NCBI GenBank assembly: GCA_024408745.1
Contig: JAKSUS010000077.1
Location: forward strand, 1-5,919
DNA: 5,919 nucleotides
From: Candidatus Gastranaerophilales bacterium
Lineage (GTDB): Bacteria; Cyanobacteriota; Vampirovibrionia; Gastranaerophilales; JAILCC01
Direction: 5' to 3'
The notes under the pieces are model-generated. The model searched no databases. It saw nothing but the letters and a program-made list of their open reading frames with translations, and was not told where the DNA came from. The position numbers and the translations under genes are program-made. This document shows, one piece after another, positions 5,901-5,919 of this stretch (positions within the stretch are counted from its first letter, which is position 1; every line of letters begins with the position of its first letter).

Positions 5901-5903
5901 AAA
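5874..5903 (+). promoter_or_regulatory. Candidate promoter for a gene beginning at the right edge
   Basis: TTGTTT (5874-5879) and TATAAA (5898-5903) are 18 bases apart. Transcription would start about 5910-5913, at or just before an ATG at 5913. The -10 box is 9 bases from the ATG, the same distance as at the cyclase gene. Confidence 0.4.
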
Positions 5904-5912
5904 ATATTTATT

Positions 5913-5919
5913 ATGAAAA
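5913..5919 (+). CDS. Possible start of the next gene (two codons visible)
   Basis: ATG AAA A at the window edge follows a promoter-like sequence without a Shine-Dalgarno sequence. Only Met-Lys can be read, so the gene cannot be confirmed or named. The upstream layout is what suggests a real start. Confidence 0.25.

Overview
This is a low-GC window holding two divergently transcribed gene sets. The mix suggests a Gram-negative-type bacterium with a standard genetic code (TAA and TGA both end genes). Supporting signs are a lipobox-bearing lipoprotein, a periplasmic CHASE2 sensor domain, and a RecG helicase with an N-terminal extension of about 105 residues of the kind known in cyanobacterial and plant RecG. 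Together with the AT-richness these point to a non-photosynthetic relative of cyanobacteria (Vampirovibrionia/Melainabacteria, possibly gut Gastranaerophilales). That placement is an inference and was not tested by any search.

Left arm (minus strand, about 1-1282). Reading leftward from the divergent control region come a small lipoprotein, a BlaI/MecI-family winged-helix repressor, and a helical protein of unknown function that overlaps the 3' end of the repressor gene and probably starts at TTG. The repressor has no BlaR1/MecR1 sensor protease or beta-lactamase beside it in this window. After a 120-base gap with a very good promoter (TTGACA-16-TATAAA), the first 22 codons of another minus-strand gene run off the left edge.

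Control region (1222-1470). This gap of about 250 bases between the divergent genes is not empty. It holds a TACA-N2-TGTA palindrome (1370-1379), the core of the known BlaI/MecI operator. It also holds two pairs of TTGTAA repeated exactly 10 bases apart, an inverted TTACAA next to a promoter, an 8-base direct repeat, and promoter candidates for both directions.

Right arm (plus strand, 1471-5830). A complete CHASE2-class III adenylate cyclase is followed by recG with a 14-base overlap, so the two genes are probably one transcript with coupled translation. The cyclase has every catalytic residue needed to make cAMP. RecG has all its helicase motifs. The last 89 bases hold no clear terminator, but they carry an AT-rich palindrome, a promoter and an ATG at the window edge that may begin the next gene.

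The most interesting signals are regulatory. First, an orphan BlaI-like repressor is encoded beside a matching operator that overlaps a candidate promoter for the cyclase-recG operon. Second, two plus-strand starts (1471 and 5913) share one layout: a strong -10 box, exactly 9 bases, then ATG with no Shine-Dalgarno sequence. That layout suggests leaderless or nearly leaderless mRNAs, whereas most of the minus-strand starts carry Shine-Dalgarno sequences.
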